Shown piece after piece: positions 53,440 through 62,442 of a stretch of 64,000 nucleotides of DNA; the stretch's first letter is position 1, and each line of letters begins with the position of its first letter. A model generated the notes under the pieces. It was not told the DNA's origin and did no database searches. It worked only from the letters and a program-made list of their open reading frames with translations. The DNA lies in contig NZ_FUXA01000008.1 of NCBI RefSeq assembly GCF_900167085.1, forward strand, positions 21,774 through 85,773, in the 5' to 3' direction. Source of the DNA: Eubacterium ruminantium. Lineage in GTDB: Bacteria > Bacillota > Clostridia > Lachnospirales > Lachnospiraceae. The translations under genes and the position numbers were made by a program.

Positions 53440-54948
53440 ATGGCTTACTATTACGAAGAACCATCGCGCACATTTGGTGAGTACCTTCTCGTTCCGGGCT
53501 ATTCATCATCTGAATGTGTTCCAACATCAGTCAGCTTAAAAACACCACTAGTTAAATATCGTAAGGGCGAAGAGGAATGCCCATTTTCGTTAAATATTCC
53601 TATGGTATCTGCTATCATGCAGTCCGTTTCAGGTGACAAGCTTGCGGTTGCGCTTGCAAAACAGGGAGGTATCTCATTTGTTTACGGTTCGCAGACAATA
53701 GAGGAAGAAGCCAACATGATCCGCCGTGTTAAGGCATATAAGAAAGGATTTGTTACAAGTGATTCAAACCTTTCTCCTGAAGCTACTCTTGGAGACGTGC
53801 TTGACCTCAAAGAAAGAACAGGTCATTCAACTGTTGCTATCACAGATGACGGAAGTTCACATGGAAAACTTCTCGGTATCGTAGCTTCAAGAGACTATCG
53901 TCTCTCAAGAATGGAAAAGAGCCTTAAGGTTACAGAGTTCATGACTCCTATCGATAAACTTATTGTTGCCAGTGATGATACATCACTTCATGATTGCAAT
54001 GACATCATTTGGGACAACAAGATCAACACTCTTCCTCTTGTAGATAAGGAAGGACATCTTTCATATATGGTATTCCGTAAGGATTATGACAGCCATAAGG
54101 AAAATGTTAATGAGCTTCTCGACGCTCATAAGAGTTATGTTGTTGGTGCCGGAATCAACACAAGAGACTTTGCAGAAAGAGTTCCTGCACTTGTTGAAGC
54201 AGGTGTAGACGTTCTCTGTATCGACTCTTCTGAAGGATATAGCGAGTGGCAGGCAAGAACAATCAAATGGATCAGAGACAACTACGGCGATACAGTTAAG
54301 GTTGGTGCCGGAAATGTTGTTGACGGTGAAGGATTCAGATTCCTTGCAGAAGCAGGTGCTGATTTCATCAAGATCGGTATCGGTGGTGGTTCTATCTGTA
54401 TCACACGTGAGACAAAGGGTATCGGACGTGGACAGGCTACAGCTGTTAAGGATGTTGCCAGAGCACGTGATGAATACTTCAAGGAAACAGGCGTATATAT
54501 CCCTATCTGTTCAGATGGTGGTATCGTTTACGATTATCATATTACACTTGCACTTGCTATGGGAGCAGACTTCGTAATGCTCGGTAGATATTTCGCAAGA
54601 TTCGACGAAAGCCCTACAAATAAGCTTTACATCAACGGAAACTATGTAAAGGAATATTGGGGTGAAGGATCAAATCGTGCACGTAACTGGCAGAGATATG
54701 ACCTTGGTGGAGCTACAAAGCTTAGCTTCGAAGAAGGTGTTGACAGCTACGTTCCATATGCAGGACCACTTGCTGAAGGCGTTCAGGGAACACTTTACAA
54801 GGTTAAGTCTACAATGTGTAACTGCGGTGCTCTTTCAATCGAAGAGCTTCAGCAGAAAGCTAAACTTACAGTTGTATCTGCAACTTCTATCGTTGAAGGT
54901 GGAAGCCACGATGTAATCCTTAAGAATAGCTCTAAGAAGTATGACTAA
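53440..54948 (+). CDS. guaB: IMP dehydrogenase, Tritrichomonas-type
   Basis: 502 residues, a TIM barrel with two CBS motifs inserted (about 105-220). It oxidises IMP to XMP in guanine nucleotide synthesis. Catalytic Cys320 in [18 protein letters not shown], and Arg419-Tyr420 in [11 protein letters not shown] correspond to Cys319 and Arg418-Tyr419 of Tritrichomonas foetus IMPDH, and the following [27 protein letters not shown] and IVEGGSHDV track that enzyme closely, unlike the usual bacterial GSICTTR...GVGVPQ form. Start ATG after AAAGGAG, 7 bases; an earlier ATG adds 26 unlikely residues. A strong terminator follows. Confidence 0.94.
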   Translation: MAYYYEEPSRTFGEYLLVPGYSSSECVPTSVSLKTPLVKYRKGEEECPFSLNIPMVSAIMQSVSGDKLAVALAKQGGISFVYGSQTIEEEANMIRRVKAYKKGFVTSDSNLSPEATLGDVLDLKERTGHSTVAITDDGSSHGKLLGIVASRDYRLSRMEKSLKVTEFMTPIDKLIVASDDTSLHDCNDIIWDNKINTLPLVDKEGHLSYMVFRKDYDSHKENVNELLDAHKSYVVGAGINTRDFAERVPALVEAGVDVLCIDSSEGYSEWQARTIKWIRDNYGDTVKVGAGNVVDGEGFRFLAEAGADFIKIGIGGGSICITRETKGIGRGQATAVKDVARARDEYFKETGVYIPICSDGGIVYDYHITLALAMGADFVMLGRYFARFDESPTNKLYINGNYVKEYWGEGSNRARNWQRYDLGGATKLSFEEGVDSYVPYAGPLAEGVQGTLYKVKSTMCNCGALSIEELQQKAKLTVVSATSIVEGGSHDVILKNSSKKYD

Positions 54949-54984
54949 TTCTTATTACCGTTACTAATATCGGTGATCATATAA

Positions 54985-55022
54985 AAACAAAAAACCACAG
55001 TTTTAAGCTGTGGTTTTTGTTT
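54985..55022 (+). terminator. Terminator of guaB
   Basis: AAAACCACAG-N7-CTGTGGTTTT followed by TGTTTTTG, with A-runs upstream so it may also work for the opposite gene. Confidence 0.85.
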
Positions 55023-55025
55023 TTG

Positions 55026-55085
55026 TCTCTAATTTTTTCTCTAATTTTTTCTCTAACTTTTTCTATAACTTTTTCTCTAATTATT
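55026..55085. repeat. Five tandem 12-base repeats
   Basis: Units TCTCTAATTTTT, TCTCTAATTTTT, TCTCTAACTTTT, TCTATAACTTTT and TCTCTAATTATT lie end to end between the guaB terminator and the end of the methyltransferase gene. Intergenic, pyrimidine-rich on the plus strand. Confidence 0.85.
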
Positions 55086-55112
55086 TATCTTTTGTTTTTT
55101 ATCTCTGGTTTA

Positions 55113-55727
55113 TTACGCTTTTTTCATCGGAAGGATTCTGTTTACTCTCGCTTTATAATTCAGATATTCTTTACCGAATCTCTGCTCAAGCAATACTTCT
55201 TCTGTATTCTGAAGTAAAACTGTAAGAATTCCCCATAAGAAGATTGGAATAGCATACATGAAAACATTTCCTGAAATAAAGATAACACCTGTTGAAATAA
55301 AAAGTATAGCAGCATAGATAGGATTTCTTGTTAAGGAATAAATTCCTGTAGTAGCAAGATTTCCCTTTCTGATATAGTCTGATATATTTACATCAACATA
55401 GGCTTTGCTCCACATGAATACAGCTCCGATTATAAGAAGCACACCCACGCAGAGATAAGGAATTCTGAAGAAATCCGATATACCATGCTTAAGCGCTTTA
55501 CTCTGACCAAATACAACACCAAGTACAGTAGCTACGAATGCAATTGCACCAAATACAGGTCCTACACCATATACAGGAAGAGGAGTTGTCTCTGTTTTTA
55601 CTACTCTATGTCTGAATTCATCTTCAAGCTCCTGCTCAAGATCATCATCATAATCTCCGTACTTCTCATCTTCTTCCATTACACTCTTAAATCTGTCGCT
55701 TATGCTTGATTTAATTTCTTCACTCAT
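55113..55727 (-). CDS. Isoprenylcysteine carboxyl methyltransferase-family membrane protein
   Basis: 204 residues. An acidic soluble N-terminus (about 1-60, EEDEKYGDYDDDLEQELEDEF), then four to five membrane helices (about 65-180). The family hallmarks are NPIYAAILF (Asn-Pro-x-Tyr) and near the C-terminus EEVLLEQRFGKEYLNYKARVNRILP, the AdoMet-binding tail of ICMT/phospholipid methyltransferase relatives. Bacterial members have few known substrates. Start MSEEIKSS chosen; a longer frame adds 24 residues and overlaps the NUDIX gene. The Shine-Dalgarno site is weak. Confidence 0.83.
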   Translation of the reverse strand: MSEEIKSSISDRFKSVMEEDEKYGDYDDDLEQELEDEFRHRVVKTETTPLPVYGVGPVFGAIAFVATVLGVVFGQSKALKHGISDFFRIPYLCVGVLLIIGAVFMWSKAYVDVNISDYIRKGNLATTGIYSLTRNPIYAAILFISTGVIFISGNVFMYAIPIFLWGILTVLLQNTEEVLLEQRFGKEYLNYKARVNRILPMKKA

Positions 55728-55744
55728 TGTTTCACCATTTCCTT

Positions 55745-56776
55745 TCAAATAGACTCCAGTCCTGTTTTGAGCATCTCTAACTCTTCTATATGTATGCATG
55801 TCGGGAAGTCCGGCTCTCCAAGTCGTCTTATGACTTCTTCAAGGGACCACCATTCCACTGCTTCAAGCTCTGACTCCTGTATCTTCAGTTCATCAATATT
55901 CACGTTACCCTTATAAAGATATACGTAATTTAGCTGTTCATTTTTAAAGATCTTTCCATGAAATACTCTTTCACTGGAAGTCGGAAAATTTCCAAGTAAT
56001 TGCAGATCTTCAGCATTTATCAAAAGTCCAAGTTCCTCACCTATCTCACGGACCGCCGAATCAAGGTTTTTACTCCCTGATGTTATATGACCACCTGATG
56101 ATACATCATAACAGCCCGGATGTGAATCTTTATTTTTACTTCTTTTCTGAAGAAGCACATCCCATTTACCGGAATCATTCTTTCTTACTACCCAGGTAAG
56201 GGTCGTCGCATGTCTTCCACCATATCTATGAGCTACGACTCTTGCACGTACTACCCCGGTTTTATTTCCCTCCCGATCTATCATATCAAGAAGTTCCATA
56301 GGCTTTCCGTCGAGAGCAGCATATTCCAAAACTCCATGTCCATCATAAACCAATTTAAGTGAGAAGAAATCATCCCTATCTTCGAGGAGCATAAAGAATA
56401 TGCGATCACCTTCCCACAAATTGAGATTTATCACATCTTCCTTAGGAACCCATTCAAATACACCTTCATCACATTCCCCGGGTACTTCGCCGATAAAACC
56501 GTCCGCCGTGTAAAGGGCCATATATTCTGTGCATCCGTCTCCGGACACAAATGTAATGGTTCCTCGATATTTATATGATGTGAGAATCAATCCGGTTTCT
56601 TCTTTCACTTCACGAAGAAGACATTCCTCAGGACTCTCATCTTTTTCAAGATGTCCGCCTACGCCTATCCATTTGTCCTTATTTATATCATTCTTCTTGC
56701 TCACTCTGTGAAGCATGAGATATTTATCATCCTTCTCGATATAGCATAAGGTAGTAAGCTCAGGAATATTATTCAT
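55745..56776 (-). CDS. Double NUDIX hydrolase (MutT-like plus IPP-isomerase-like)
   Basis: 343 residues. Domain 1 (about 1-145) is 8-oxo-dGTPase/MutT-like with an intact box: GGHLEKDESPEECLLREVKEETGL. Domain 2 (about 165-335) resembles the YfcD/isopentenyl isomerase-like NUDIX group; its box reads GGHITSGSKNLDSAVREIGEELGL, in which the first Glu of GX5EX7REUXEEXGU is Ser. Downstream WWSLEEV. Each domain likely hydrolyses a nucleoside diphosphate-linked compound. Start MNNIPEL with GGGAG 7 bases upstream. It lies 17 bases before the ICMT-like gene. Confidence 0.85.
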   Translation of the reverse strand: MNNIPELTTLCYIEKDDKYLMLHRVSKKNDINKDKWIGVGGHLEKDESPEECLLREVKEETGLILTSYKYRGTITFVSGDGCTEYMALYTADGFIGEVPGECDEGVFEWVPKEDVINLNLWEGDRIFFMLLEDRDDFFSLKLVYDGHGVLEYAALDGKPMELLDMIDREGNKTGVVRARVVAHRYGGRHATTLTWVVRKNDSGKWDVLLQKRSKNKDSHPGCYDVSSGGHITSGSKNLDSAVREIGEELGLLINAEDLQLLGNFPTSSERVFHGKIFKNEQLNYVYLYKGNVNIDELKIQESELEAVEWWSLEEVIRRLGEPDFPTCIHIEELEMLKTGLESI

Positions 56777-56835
56777 ATTCTGTCTCCCTATCAATAATTT
56801 TCCAAATGATCATTTTTATAAACCGATCAGTAGCA

Positions 56836-58173
56836 TTAGTCCGCAAGGCTTCCCAGTGGATCCCATGGTTCAAGCTCGATAAGTGGCTGATCAAGGAGTC
56901 CGAGTGTCTCCTTATCAAGATATTTCTTATCAACGACAACCTGATATACAAACTCATCAAACCAGCTGTCAGATGCAATATAATATCCGTCAAGACCTGC
57001 GTCCTTACCCCAGCTGTTCTCGATTCTCCATCTGTCTGCCTTACCTTCGTTATTGATATTTACACCGAGGATAACCATAGCATGATTCATGGCACTGTCA
57101 CCATACATGAGTCTGTCACCCTTTGTAAATGCATATTCAATATTGAAAAGCTGTTCTGCCTTCACTGAATCTCTGTCAAATACGCCATCTTTACGTCCTG
57201 AGAACTTTATACAGTCTGAACCGAACCATACAGGATGACCGTCTTTAAGCTGATTTATTACAGCTTCCTTTAATTTATCTATAGGAAGGTTGAGATAGTG
57301 AACAGGCTCGCCTTCTACTACATTTCCAAGGAATTTTACAGTATACATCTTGTTCATAGGTTTATTCTCAGCAGGAGCATTAACAAGACTTACAAGATTG
57401 TCGAGATTGATTCCGACATACTTGTCATAGAACTCCTTAGGAGTGATTCCATTTTCCTGATAAACCTTATCATCTTTATCTCTGAGTGTCATATCAAATG
57501 TCTTTGGTGGCTCTCCGAGAGATATTACGAGCATTCTGTAAATATCATTGAGCATAGCTGTCTTTTCCTTCTGAAGCGCTGTCTCTGCTTCTCCGGAAAG
57601 GGCTTTATTCCTGAGTGTGATGGCAAATTCACGAAGCTTAGATGTTACCATCTCATCCATCCATCTTGAATTTGTTGCACTTGCTGCATCAGGATAAACT
57701 TCCTTCGGAACCACGCCATACTTTCTGACAAGATTTGCGAACATATCCCACTGGCCGCCATCTGCAAGAGGTCCTGCATTTAAAAAGCTGTAAAGTCTTC
57801 CATCAACAGGCTCATCAACTGTTTTAAGAACACTTTCAAGGAAATAGTTTGCTTTCTCAAGCTTGTCATAGAAAAAGATATAATTCTGAGATAATTCGAA
57901 ATTATCTAATTTGTACTTTTTCATTATTTCAAATCTGAATGTATTGAGGGCTGAAAAGATCCAGCAACGTCCGCTGCTCTTCTGATTAGTGATCTTTCCT
58001 GTTTTAAGATCTACTGAAAATGAATTAGGGATATTTCTAACTCCCTTATAATCTGTTGCTGCTTCAAGGATACCATTCTTCATAGTAGCATTTGCAGCAA
58101 TTATATTGGCTCTGTCTTTATTGAAATCTTCTGAGAATCCATCAAGATTCTCAATTGATATAGAATTTGGCAT
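56836..58173 (-). CDS. pepC: Aminopeptidase C (bleomycin hydrolase family, C1 peptidase)
   Basis: 445 residues. Papain-like catalytic triad: Cys70 in QKSSGRCWIFSALN, His in MNHAMVILG and Asn in ENSWGKD near the C-terminus. It is a cytoplasmic hexameric aminopeptidase of the PepC/bleomycin hydrolase group. Start MPNSIS has AAGGAGG 5 bases upstream; an upstream Met adds 10 residues. The last residues differ from the usual C-terminus that inserts into the active site (ends DPLGSLAD). Confidence 0.92.
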   Translation of the reverse strand: MPNSISIENLDGFSEDFNKDRANIIAANATMKNGILEAATDYKGVRNIPNSFSVDLKTGKITNQKSSGRCWIFSALNTFRFEIMKKYKLDNFELSQNYIFFYDKLEKANYFLESVLKTVDEPVDGRLYSFLNAGPLADGGQWDMFANLVRKYGVVPKEVYPDAASATNSRWMDEMVTSKLREFAITLRNKALSGEAETALQKEKTAMLNDIYRMLVISLGEPPKTFDMTLRDKDDKVYQENGITPKEFYDKYVGINLDNLVSLVNAPAENKPMNKMYTVKFLGNVVEGEPVHYLNLPIDKLKEAVINQLKDGHPVWFGSDCIKFSGRKDGVFDRDSVKAEQLFNIEYAFTKGDRLMYGDSAMNHAMVILGVNINNEGKADRWRIENSWGKDAGLDGYYIASDSWFDEFVYQVVVDKKYLDKETLGLLDQPLIELEPWDPLGSLAD

Positions 58174-58246
58174 ATTTTCCTCCTTTTTGATACAAAAATA
58201 CACTTTATTTTACACCCAAAAGCGCATACATGCTATATTTTTTTAA

Positions 58247-58432
58247 TTACTTCTTCGCTATCTTATCCCTATCTTTTGAATCCAAATGGCAAGGCATACC
58301 GCAATTTCCGCAGTCGCACCCGCAAGATAAAGACTTTCCGGATTTCTTGTTCCTTACCATCTTCCTAATTGATAAAAAACATGCACCTGCTATTAAGATC
58401 AGTACGATAAAACTTGCTATAAATGAACCCAT
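58247..58432 (-). CDS. FeoB-associated Cys-rich membrane protein
   Basis: 61 residues: one N-terminal membrane helix (ASFIVLILIAGACFL) and a Cys-rich tail CGCDCGNCGMPCH typical of the small FeoB-associated family. It may bind iron or a cluster for ferrous transport. No feoA or feoB gene is near, so it is detached from its usual partners. Start ATG with AAAGGGG 4 bases upstream. Confidence 0.85.
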   Translation of the reverse strand: MGSFIASFIVLILIAGACFLSIRKMVRNKKSGKSLSCGCDCGNCGMPCHLDSKDRDKIAKK

Positions 58433-58448
58433 AAAACCCCTTTCATCC

Positions 58449-59105
58449 TTAACTGTTCAAAGGTTGAAATAAATCAAGCAATTCAAGCGGTTTTTCAACA
58501 AATGTAGTCGCACCGCATTTCTCGAGGAAATCTCTTTCTCTGAATCCCCATAATACCGAAATCACAGGAACTCCCGCATTGCCCGCTGTTGCAATATCAA
58601 CATCAGAGTCTCCGACATATATCACTTCTTCCGGAGTAACACCAAGTTCCTTCATTGCTTCATTAACAGTATCAGGTGCCGGCTTCCTTCTTACGCCCTT
58701 TTTCTCGCCGATGGCAGTTGTAATATATTTTGAGAAAAATTCTTTATTTAATTCTTTAACCGCACTGTCGACTTTATTTGAAACTATCGCAAGCTTGTAG
58801 CCTCTTTCATGTAGAGTCTTCAAAACATCTGTAATACCATCATATTCCTTTGTCTTATCCATGCAATGAATATCATAATATGCCTTGAAGCAGCTAAACA
58901 TTTCCTCGATGGTTTCTTCGCTTGTCTCCCGGGCTGCAGCACGTCTTATAAGATTTTTAACTCCGTTTCCGACAAAGCTCTTAACCTCATCTATAGTTCT
59001 TTCAGGCATATTAAACTCACGAAGAGTATAATTTGTCGAGTCGCAAAGATCCTGAAGTGTATAAAGTAAAGTTCCATCAAGATCAAATATTATTGTATTT
59101 ATCAT
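58449..59105 (-). CDS. HAD-family hydrolase, phosphoglycolate phosphatase-like
   Basis: 218 residues of HAD subfamily IA: motif I IIFDLDGTLL, cap domain (about 15-85, helical), motif II VSNK, motif III Lys in KRKPAPD (GVRRKPAPD), motif IV GDSDVDIATA. PGP/Gph-like proteins dephosphorylate 2-phosphoglycolate or related metabolites. Two ATG codons lie close together; the second has GGAG 8 bases before it and is used. Confidence 0.88.
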   Translation of the reverse strand: MINTIIFDLDGTLLYTLQDLCDSTNYTLREFNMPERTIDEVKSFVGNGVKNLIRRAAARETSEETIEEMFSCFKAYYDIHCMDKTKEYDGITDVLKTLHERGYKLAIVSNKVDSAVKELNKEFFSKYITTAIGEKKGVRRKPAPDTVNEAMKELGVTPEEVIYVGDSDVDIATAGNAGVPVISVLWGFRERDFLEKCGATTFVEKPLELLDLFQPLNS

Positions 59106-59180
59106 GATCATTTCTCCGAATATTTTTTTGCTTATTATAATTCCTGTTAATGATTTTGTGAAGCTTTATGAACAATAAAA

Positions 59181-59211
59181 AGAGGTGTCCAATATCATAT
59201 CAGGCACCTCT
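59181..59211 (-). terminator. Terminator of the secreted DUF4214 gene
   Basis: Minus strand: AGAGGTGCC pairs with GGACACCTCT, then TTTTTATTG. Confidence 0.8.
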
Positions 59212-59239
59212 TGGTAGTTATTCGATTACTTATTTATAA

Positions 59240-60016
59240 TTAGTATGGAAGGTTGTACTTCTCGCAAACATTATGCTCAAGCTCATAAGAACCTACAAAT
59301 TCTGCAAATACCTTTGATCTTGTAAGTTCCTTTGACTGTAACTTACCTAACCAATAGTAGTATCCACCTTCATCATAGTCTCTGTATAAAAGACCCTTGT
59401 AGAGATTCTTAACAAACTGCTCATCTGTTAATGTATCCTGCTTGAAATGAAGGTAAACATAATCAGCAACTTCACCAACTGTTATCTTCTCATCAGATAA
59501 CTGATAAACAAATGAGTAAAGCACTTCATCTGTTGGTATACCGAAATTAGCGAAAAGGTTGCTTGTGTAATTGAAAGCATCTTCCTTCATTACATCGATT
59601 TCATAGCTGAAATCCTTCTGTACAACAGTATCACCGCTGAATGAGTATACTACCATATATCTTCCTGCTTCAAGCTCAGGTAATACAAAAAGTGGAGCTG
59701 TATTCTTTGTTCCATATAATGAATCACTATATACATATCTACCATCTTTATATAATGTTACATCTATATTGTACTTATTGCCTTTAGTAAGACCCTTAAC
59801 CTGTGTTTCAAGTACAGGTGATTCTCCTTCTAAGCAATAAAGCTTTACTTCACCTCTTTTATATGCATGACTATTCTGAACCCAGAGCTTTACTTTCTTA
59901 ATTGCTACGAAATCCCTATCATAAGAAGCAGCCGAAACTGATATTGATGGGATTACGCTAAGTATAAGCGCAAATACAAATAAAAATGATAACTTCTTTA
60001 AACTTTTAATCTTCAT
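59240..60016 (-). CDS. Secreted protein with C-terminal DUF4214 domain
   Basis: 258 residues. A Sec signal peptide (LKKLSFLFVFALILSVIPSISVSA) then a beta-rich middle (about 30-145) and a C-terminal DUF4214-like helical region: FVKNLYKGLLYRDYDEGGYYYWLGKLQSKELTRSKVFAEFVGSYE. DUF4214 repeats occur in many exported Lachnospiraceae proteins. No catalytic motif is recognisable. Start ATG with GGAG 6 bases upstream; near-consensus promoter upstream. Confidence 0.82.
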   Translation of the reverse strand: MKIKSLKKLSFLFVFALILSVIPSISVSAASYDRDFVAIKKVKLWVQNSHAYKRGEVKLYCLEGESPVLETQVKGLTKGNKYNIDVTLYKDGRYVYSDSLYGTKNTAPLFVLPELEAGRYMVVYSFSGDTVVQKDFSYEIDVMKEDAFNYTSNLFANFGIPTDEVLYSFVYQLSDEKITVGEVADYVYLHFKQDTLTDEQFVKNLYKGLLYRDYDEGGYYYWLGKLQSKELTRSKVFAEFVGSYELEHNVCEKYNLPY

Positions 60017-60138
60017 CGTTGTCTCCTTTTCCTTTGATGATAAATATATAAGCTGTAATACAAAATCAACACATCAAGGGATTTTATGCTAAACTACCAA
60101 AACGCATATCGCTTTTTGTGTACTTCTACCAAATGCAA

Positions 60139-60167
60139 ATTATAAACCTCATGACATCATATGTCAA
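60139..60167 (-). promoter_or_regulatory. Consensus promoter with operator-like palindrome (DUF4214 gene)
   Basis: Minus strand TTGACA (60162-60167), 17-base spacer, TATAAT (60139-60144). The -35 box and spacer contain TGACAT-N3-ATGTCA (60152-60166), a 15-base inverted repeat that could bind a repressor. Confidence 0.75.
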
Positions 60168-60250
60168 GAAAACTTTAGTTTGCGCATGAATTTTATAAAA
60201 AACATACATCTTTTCAATCCTTTGACAGGGTAAAAACAAATAGCTTTAGC

Positions 60251-60286
60251 TTTACAAAAATTCCGCGCTAAACTATAATTATAGTT
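60251..60286 (+). promoter_or_regulatory. Promoter with palindromic -10 region (Gfo/Idh gene)
   Basis: TTTACA (60251-60256), 17 bases, TATAAT (60274-60279). The -10 box is within the perfect palindrome AACTATAATTATAGTT (60271-60286). Confidence 0.65.
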
Positions 60287-60386
60287 GTGTTTGTTCTATT
60301 TTTTTAATATTACTACGCTTAAATATACACAACGGTACTAAGAATTTTTAATGATTCTTTGTCCCGATAAACTAGGAGAAGAAGAA

Positions 60387-61457
60387 ATGATTAATTTTAA
60401 AATTGGTATTCTCGGCACAGGTACAATTGCTGAGAAAATTGCAGAAACTATAGCTAAACTCGATGCTTTTGAAGTATATGCAGTTGGTTCAAGAGACGCT
60501 GAAAAAGCTGCTATATTCGCAGAGAAATTCAACATTACAAAAAGTTACGGATCATATGATGAACTTGTAAATGATCCTGAGGTAGAACTTGTATATGTTG
60601 CAACACCTAACCAGTGTCATGCCGACAATGCAGTACTTGCCATAAATGCAGGAAAGCCGGTTCTCGTTGAGAAACCATTTTCATATAATAATAAGACAAC
60701 TCAGGACGTTATCGCACTTGCAAGAGAAAAACAGGTATTCTGTGCTGAAGCAAACTGGCTTCGCTTCTCACCTCTTCTCAAAGAGGCATATAAGATCACA
60801 GAGGCTAAGGAAATCGGTGATATCCGTCTTATTACAGCAAATCTTGGATATGACCTTAGAATGCGTGAGAGACTCATTAAAGCGGATTTCGCAGGTGGTG
60901 CTCTCCTTGATCTTGGTATCTACCCACTCACAGCTGTATTTACATTTATGAATTCTTTACCTGCTGCAGTTTCTTCTGCAACAGTCAGACTTTCAACAGG
61001 TGTTGATGCTCTTGATACAATCCAGATGAACTTCCCTAACGGTAAAGCCGCTTCTGTTCTTCTTTCAATGGTAAATCAGACAGATAACAGACTTACAATC
61101 TACGGAACAGAGGGAAGACTTGAGATAGATAATATCGTTCATCCTGAAGAAGTTAGAGTTTATAATTTCAAAAATGAAATGACTAAGAAGATCAATCTTT
61201 CCGATAAAGAGATCAGCGGTTATGAATATGAATTCATCGCAGCCAGAGATGCTATAATCATCGGCAAGCCTGAACTTCCTGATGTAACTCATAAAGATAC
61301 CATCAGTCTTCTTAACTTCACAGATATGCTTAGACGTGCATGGCAGATCTTCTATCCGCTTCCGGGAGAGGAAACTCTTAAGAATTCACCAAATCCTGCA
61401 ACCCAGGTTCCACCAATTCCTAGAGACGTGCCAAATAATAATACTAAGAACGTTTAA
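60387..61457 (+). CDS. Gfo/Idh/MocA-family oxidoreductase
   Basis: 356 residues. Rossmann motif ILGTGTIAEKIAE at the N-terminus, the signature GKPVLVEKPFSYN with the catalytic-type Lys in EKP, and the second domain starting ANWLRFSPLL. It resembles the trans-dihydrodiol dehydrogenase-like branch, NADP-dependent sugar or inositol oxidoreductases. Substrate not determinable. Start MINFKIG has AGGAG 7 bases upstream; an earlier Met adds 12 residues. C-terminus has a Pro/Asn-rich tail. Terminator follows. Confidence 0.88.
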   Translation: MINFKIGILGTGTIAEKIAETIAKLDAFEVYAVGSRDAEKAAIFAEKFNITKSYGSYDELVNDPEVELVYVATPNQCHADNAVLAINAGKPVLVEKPFSYNNKTTQDVIALAREKQVFCAEANWLRFSPLLKEAYKITEAKEIGDIRLITANLGYDLRMRERLIKADFAGGALLDLGIYPLTAVFTFMNSLPAAVSSATVRLSTGVDALDTIQMNFPNGKAASVLLSMVNQTDNRLTIYGTEGRLEIDNIVHPEEVRVYNFKNEMTKKINLSDKEISGYEYEFIAARDAIIIGKPELPDVTHKDTISLLNFTDMLRRAWQIFYPLPGEETLKNSPNPATQVPPIPRDVPNNNTKNV

Positions 61458-61510
61458 TTTTAAACTGTTTTATTCTAAAACTGATTAATCTATAAATTTA
61501 TATAACAAAA

Positions 61511-61545
61511 AAATCTGATCACAAATGTGGTCAGATTTTTTTGTT
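61511..61545. terminator. Bidirectional terminator after the oxidoreductase gene
   Basis: AAATCTGATCAC pairs with GTGGTCAGATTT, loop of 4, then TTTTTT. Confidence 0.85.
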
Positions 61546-61600
61546 TGGAAGATCATATTTCATATCATTAAAATAATGGTATTACGTATATTATACCGAA

Positions 61601-62395
61601 TTATAACTTTGTCATCATTTCTTCGAGACCAATCTGTCCCGGAGCCGAACCATTTCCTATAGAAGAAAATGTCATAGCACATCCTGTCTTACGACATTCG
61701 ATCCTGGTTCTTGCACCGGATGCTCCCATCGAAATAATTACTATCGGATGATTTATATAATCACTGCCGATCTTACCGCTGCTAATATCTTTGGTAAGCT
61801 CAAGCATTCTTTCAACATCGAAACGACTGGTCGGTGTAGATGCGATCTTAAGAATATCCGCACCAAGTATTTCCATCTCGCGGAACATCTCAAGTATTTC
61901 TTCATCATGAGGTGTTTTCTCGAAATTATGATTAGACATTATAACAAACATGCCTGCTTCATGAGCCTTAACAGCTGCTCTGGCAACTCTGTAATTTCCG
62001 GACTTAAGCTCGATATCAATTATATCCGCCATCTTTCCGGTTATTACCCATTCCCAGATATCTTCTATCATGCTCTCGGCTCTGTCATGTCTTAATTCTC
62101 CGCCTTCATCTTCACTTCTATATGTGAAAAGAAGTAATCTATCGCTGAATATTTCACGAAGAGAATCCATAAGTTCCCCAAGCTTTATCCTATCGGCAAC
62201 ATCATCAAAGAAATCAGCTCTGAATTCTATAACGTCAACCTTTTTATCTTTATATATAGCTTCAAGTCTGTCGATCTCTTTCCTCATAACTCCGGCAGTC
62301 TCGAGTATTTCCTCCCGACTTCCTCCGAATAACGGAACACATATCTTCGGGTCTCCATTTCCAAATATACAGTTTTTAATTTCAACCTGTTTCAT
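61601..62395 (-). CDS. aroD: Type I 3-dehydroquinate dehydratase
   Basis: 264 residues, TIM barrel that dehydrates 3-dehydroquinate to 3-dehydroshikimate by a Schiff base. Lys183 (DILKIAST) and His156 (MSNHNF) match the catalytic Lys170/His143 of Salmonella AroD, with VIEFRADFF, SMIEDIWEW and the C-terminal SIGNGSAPGQ. Start ATG with GGAG 5 bases upstream. It is monocistronic, convergent with the oxidoreductase gene. Confidence 0.92.
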   Translation of the reverse strand: MKQVEIKNCIFGNGDPKICVPLFGGSREEILETAGVMRKEIDRLEAIYKDKKVDVIEFRADFFDDVADRIKLGELMDSLREIFSDRLLLFTYRSEDEGGELRHDRAESMIEDIWEWVITGKMADIIDIELKSGNYRVARAAVKAHEAGMFVIMSNHNFEKTPHDEEILEMFREMEILGADILKIASTPTSRFDVERMLELTKDISSGKIGSDYINHPIVIISMGASGARTRIECRKTGCAMTFSSIGNGSAPGQIGLEEMMTKL

Positions 62396-62442
62396 GCCTT
62401 CTCCTGTCAGTACACTCCCCTAAATAAAGTTCCGTAAGCTTT

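Larger units (their letters stand above)
60017..60386. other. 370-base divergent intergenic region
   Basis: No protein gene is supported. It contains two divergent promoters with palindromic elements (next entries) and otherwise A+T-rich DNA. Confidence 0.5.
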
